7,050 bases of DNA from SLLW01 sp964388615. Lineage in GTDB: Bacteria > Bacteroidota > Rhodothermia > Balneolales > Natronogracilivirgulaceae. The translations under genes and the position numbers were made by a program. The DNA is taken from the NCBI GenBank assembly GCA_964388615.1, contig CAYMBG010000118.1:1-7050 (forward strand), read 5' to 3'. Position 1 is the first letter of the stretch, and each line of letters starts with the position of its first letter. Positions 6,567 through 7,050 of this stretch are shown one piece after another. The notes below the pieces were generated by a model. It was not told where the DNA came from. It made no database searches and saw only the letters and a program-made list of their open reading frames with translations.

Positions 6567-7050
6567 ATGAGTGATCAAACCATGACCATTCACCTGAAAA
6601 TATGGAAGCAGAAAGATCGTAACACTCCCGGCCAGCTGGTGGATTACACGGTGGATGATGTGAATCCGGATATGTCGTTTCTGGAGATGCTCGATTGGCT
6701 CAACGAGCGGCTGATGAACGAAGGTAAAGAGCCGATTGAATTTGACCATGACTGTCGAGAGGGTATCTGTGGCTCCTGCAATCTGGTACTCAACGGCATG
6801 GCACATGGGCCGGAGAAAGGAACCGCCGTTTGCCAATTGCATATGCGTAAATACAAGGATGGCGATACGATAGTAGTTGAACCCTGGCGTGCAAAGGCAT
6901 TTCCGATGATAAAGGATTTGGTGGTCGATCGTAATGCATTGGATCGCATAATGGCTGCAGGAGGATATATTTCGGTAAATACTGGAGCACCTGCAGATGC
7001 CAACGCCCTGCCGGTTAATAAATTCGATGCTGACCTGGCATTTGATTACG
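6567..7050 (+). CDS. sdhB: Succinate dehydrogenase iron-sulfur subunit, N-terminal part
   Basis: This is the electron-transfer subunit of complex II, linking the SdhA flavin to the SdhC hemes through three iron-sulfur clusters. The open frame runs from the ATG at 6567 to the right edge without a stop, giving 161 complete codons. It begins MSDQTMTIHLKIWKQ and holds an N-terminal plant-type ferredoxin domain. The [2Fe-2S] ligands are visible as CREGICGSC (Cys63, Cys68, Cys71) followed by Cys89 (GTAVCQLHMR). VEPWRAKAFPMIKDLVVDR (104-122) matches the family PxxxFPVxKDLVVDR stretch just after the ferredoxin domain. The C-terminal half with the [4Fe-4S] and [3Fe-4S] cysteine motifs lies beyond the window. 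Full-length relatives have about 240-260 residues. It follows sdhA after 46 bp, completing the order sdhC-sdhA-sdhB. Confidence is very high despite the cut. Confidence 0.97.
   Translation, partial: MSDQTMTIHLKIWKQKDRNTPGQLVDYTVDDVNPDMSFLEMLDWLNERLMNEGKEPIEFDHDCREGICGSCNLVLNGMAHGPEKGTAVCQLHMRKYKDGDTIVVEPWRAKAFPMIKDLVVDRNALDRIMAAGGYISVNTGAPADANALPVNKFDADLAFDY

Noticed and set aside
6435..7003. Overlapping minus-strand open frames opposite the sdhA end and sdhB
   Set aside because: The plus strand here encodes sdhA and sdhB with intact motifs; the minus frames look like nothing known.

Overview
The window reads as an ordinary chromosomal housekeeping segment of a Bacteroidota-like bacterium. 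Balneolota or Rhodothermota relatives look most likely, but this rests on recalled family features, not a search. The clues are a Bacteroidetes-style omega subunit (Rpb6-like, with a C-terminal PTQRAIDELLEEKVYYR block), a PSMDGEMY variant of the CoaC motif, the archaeal-like GlmM signatures DPDADR and GGEGNGG, the gene order sdhC-sdhA-sdhB with a single-chain di-heme cytochrome b, and weak or absent Shine-Dalgarno sequences. No mobile elements, CRISPR arrays, tRNA or rRNA genes were seen.

Layout. The left half (1-3675) is transcribed leftward. Read in that direction it carries glmM (3' end lost in an assembly gap), then yicC, gmk, rpoZ and coaBC (cut by the window edge). The four genes from yicC to coaBC are tightly packed: yicC and gmk overlap by 4 bp (GTGA), gmk and rpoZ are 35 bp apart, and rpoZ and coaBC are 5 bp apart. 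The right half (3875-7050) is transcribed rightward and holds sdhC, sdhA and sdhB (cut by the window edge), with spacers of 30 and 46 bp. The two arms diverge from an intergenic region that is largely unsequenced.

Assembly. There are two runs of exactly 100 N, at 2305-2404 and 3704-3803. The 1,299-bp piece carrying glmM is therefore a separate contig placed between two gaps whose length is probably arbitrary. An open frame that appears to run across both gaps, joining glmM and yicC, is an artefact of N translation.

How the genes work together. The leftward genes supply basic cell functions: amino-sugar precursor for the cell wall (GlmM), an RNase-family protein (YicC), GMP to GDP conversion (Gmk), an RNA polymerase subunit (omega) and coenzyme A synthesis (CoaBC). 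The rightward genes encode the membrane-bound succinate:quinone oxidoreductase (complex II). I found no convincing novel system; the findings listed are small and mostly concern assembly and gene boundaries.
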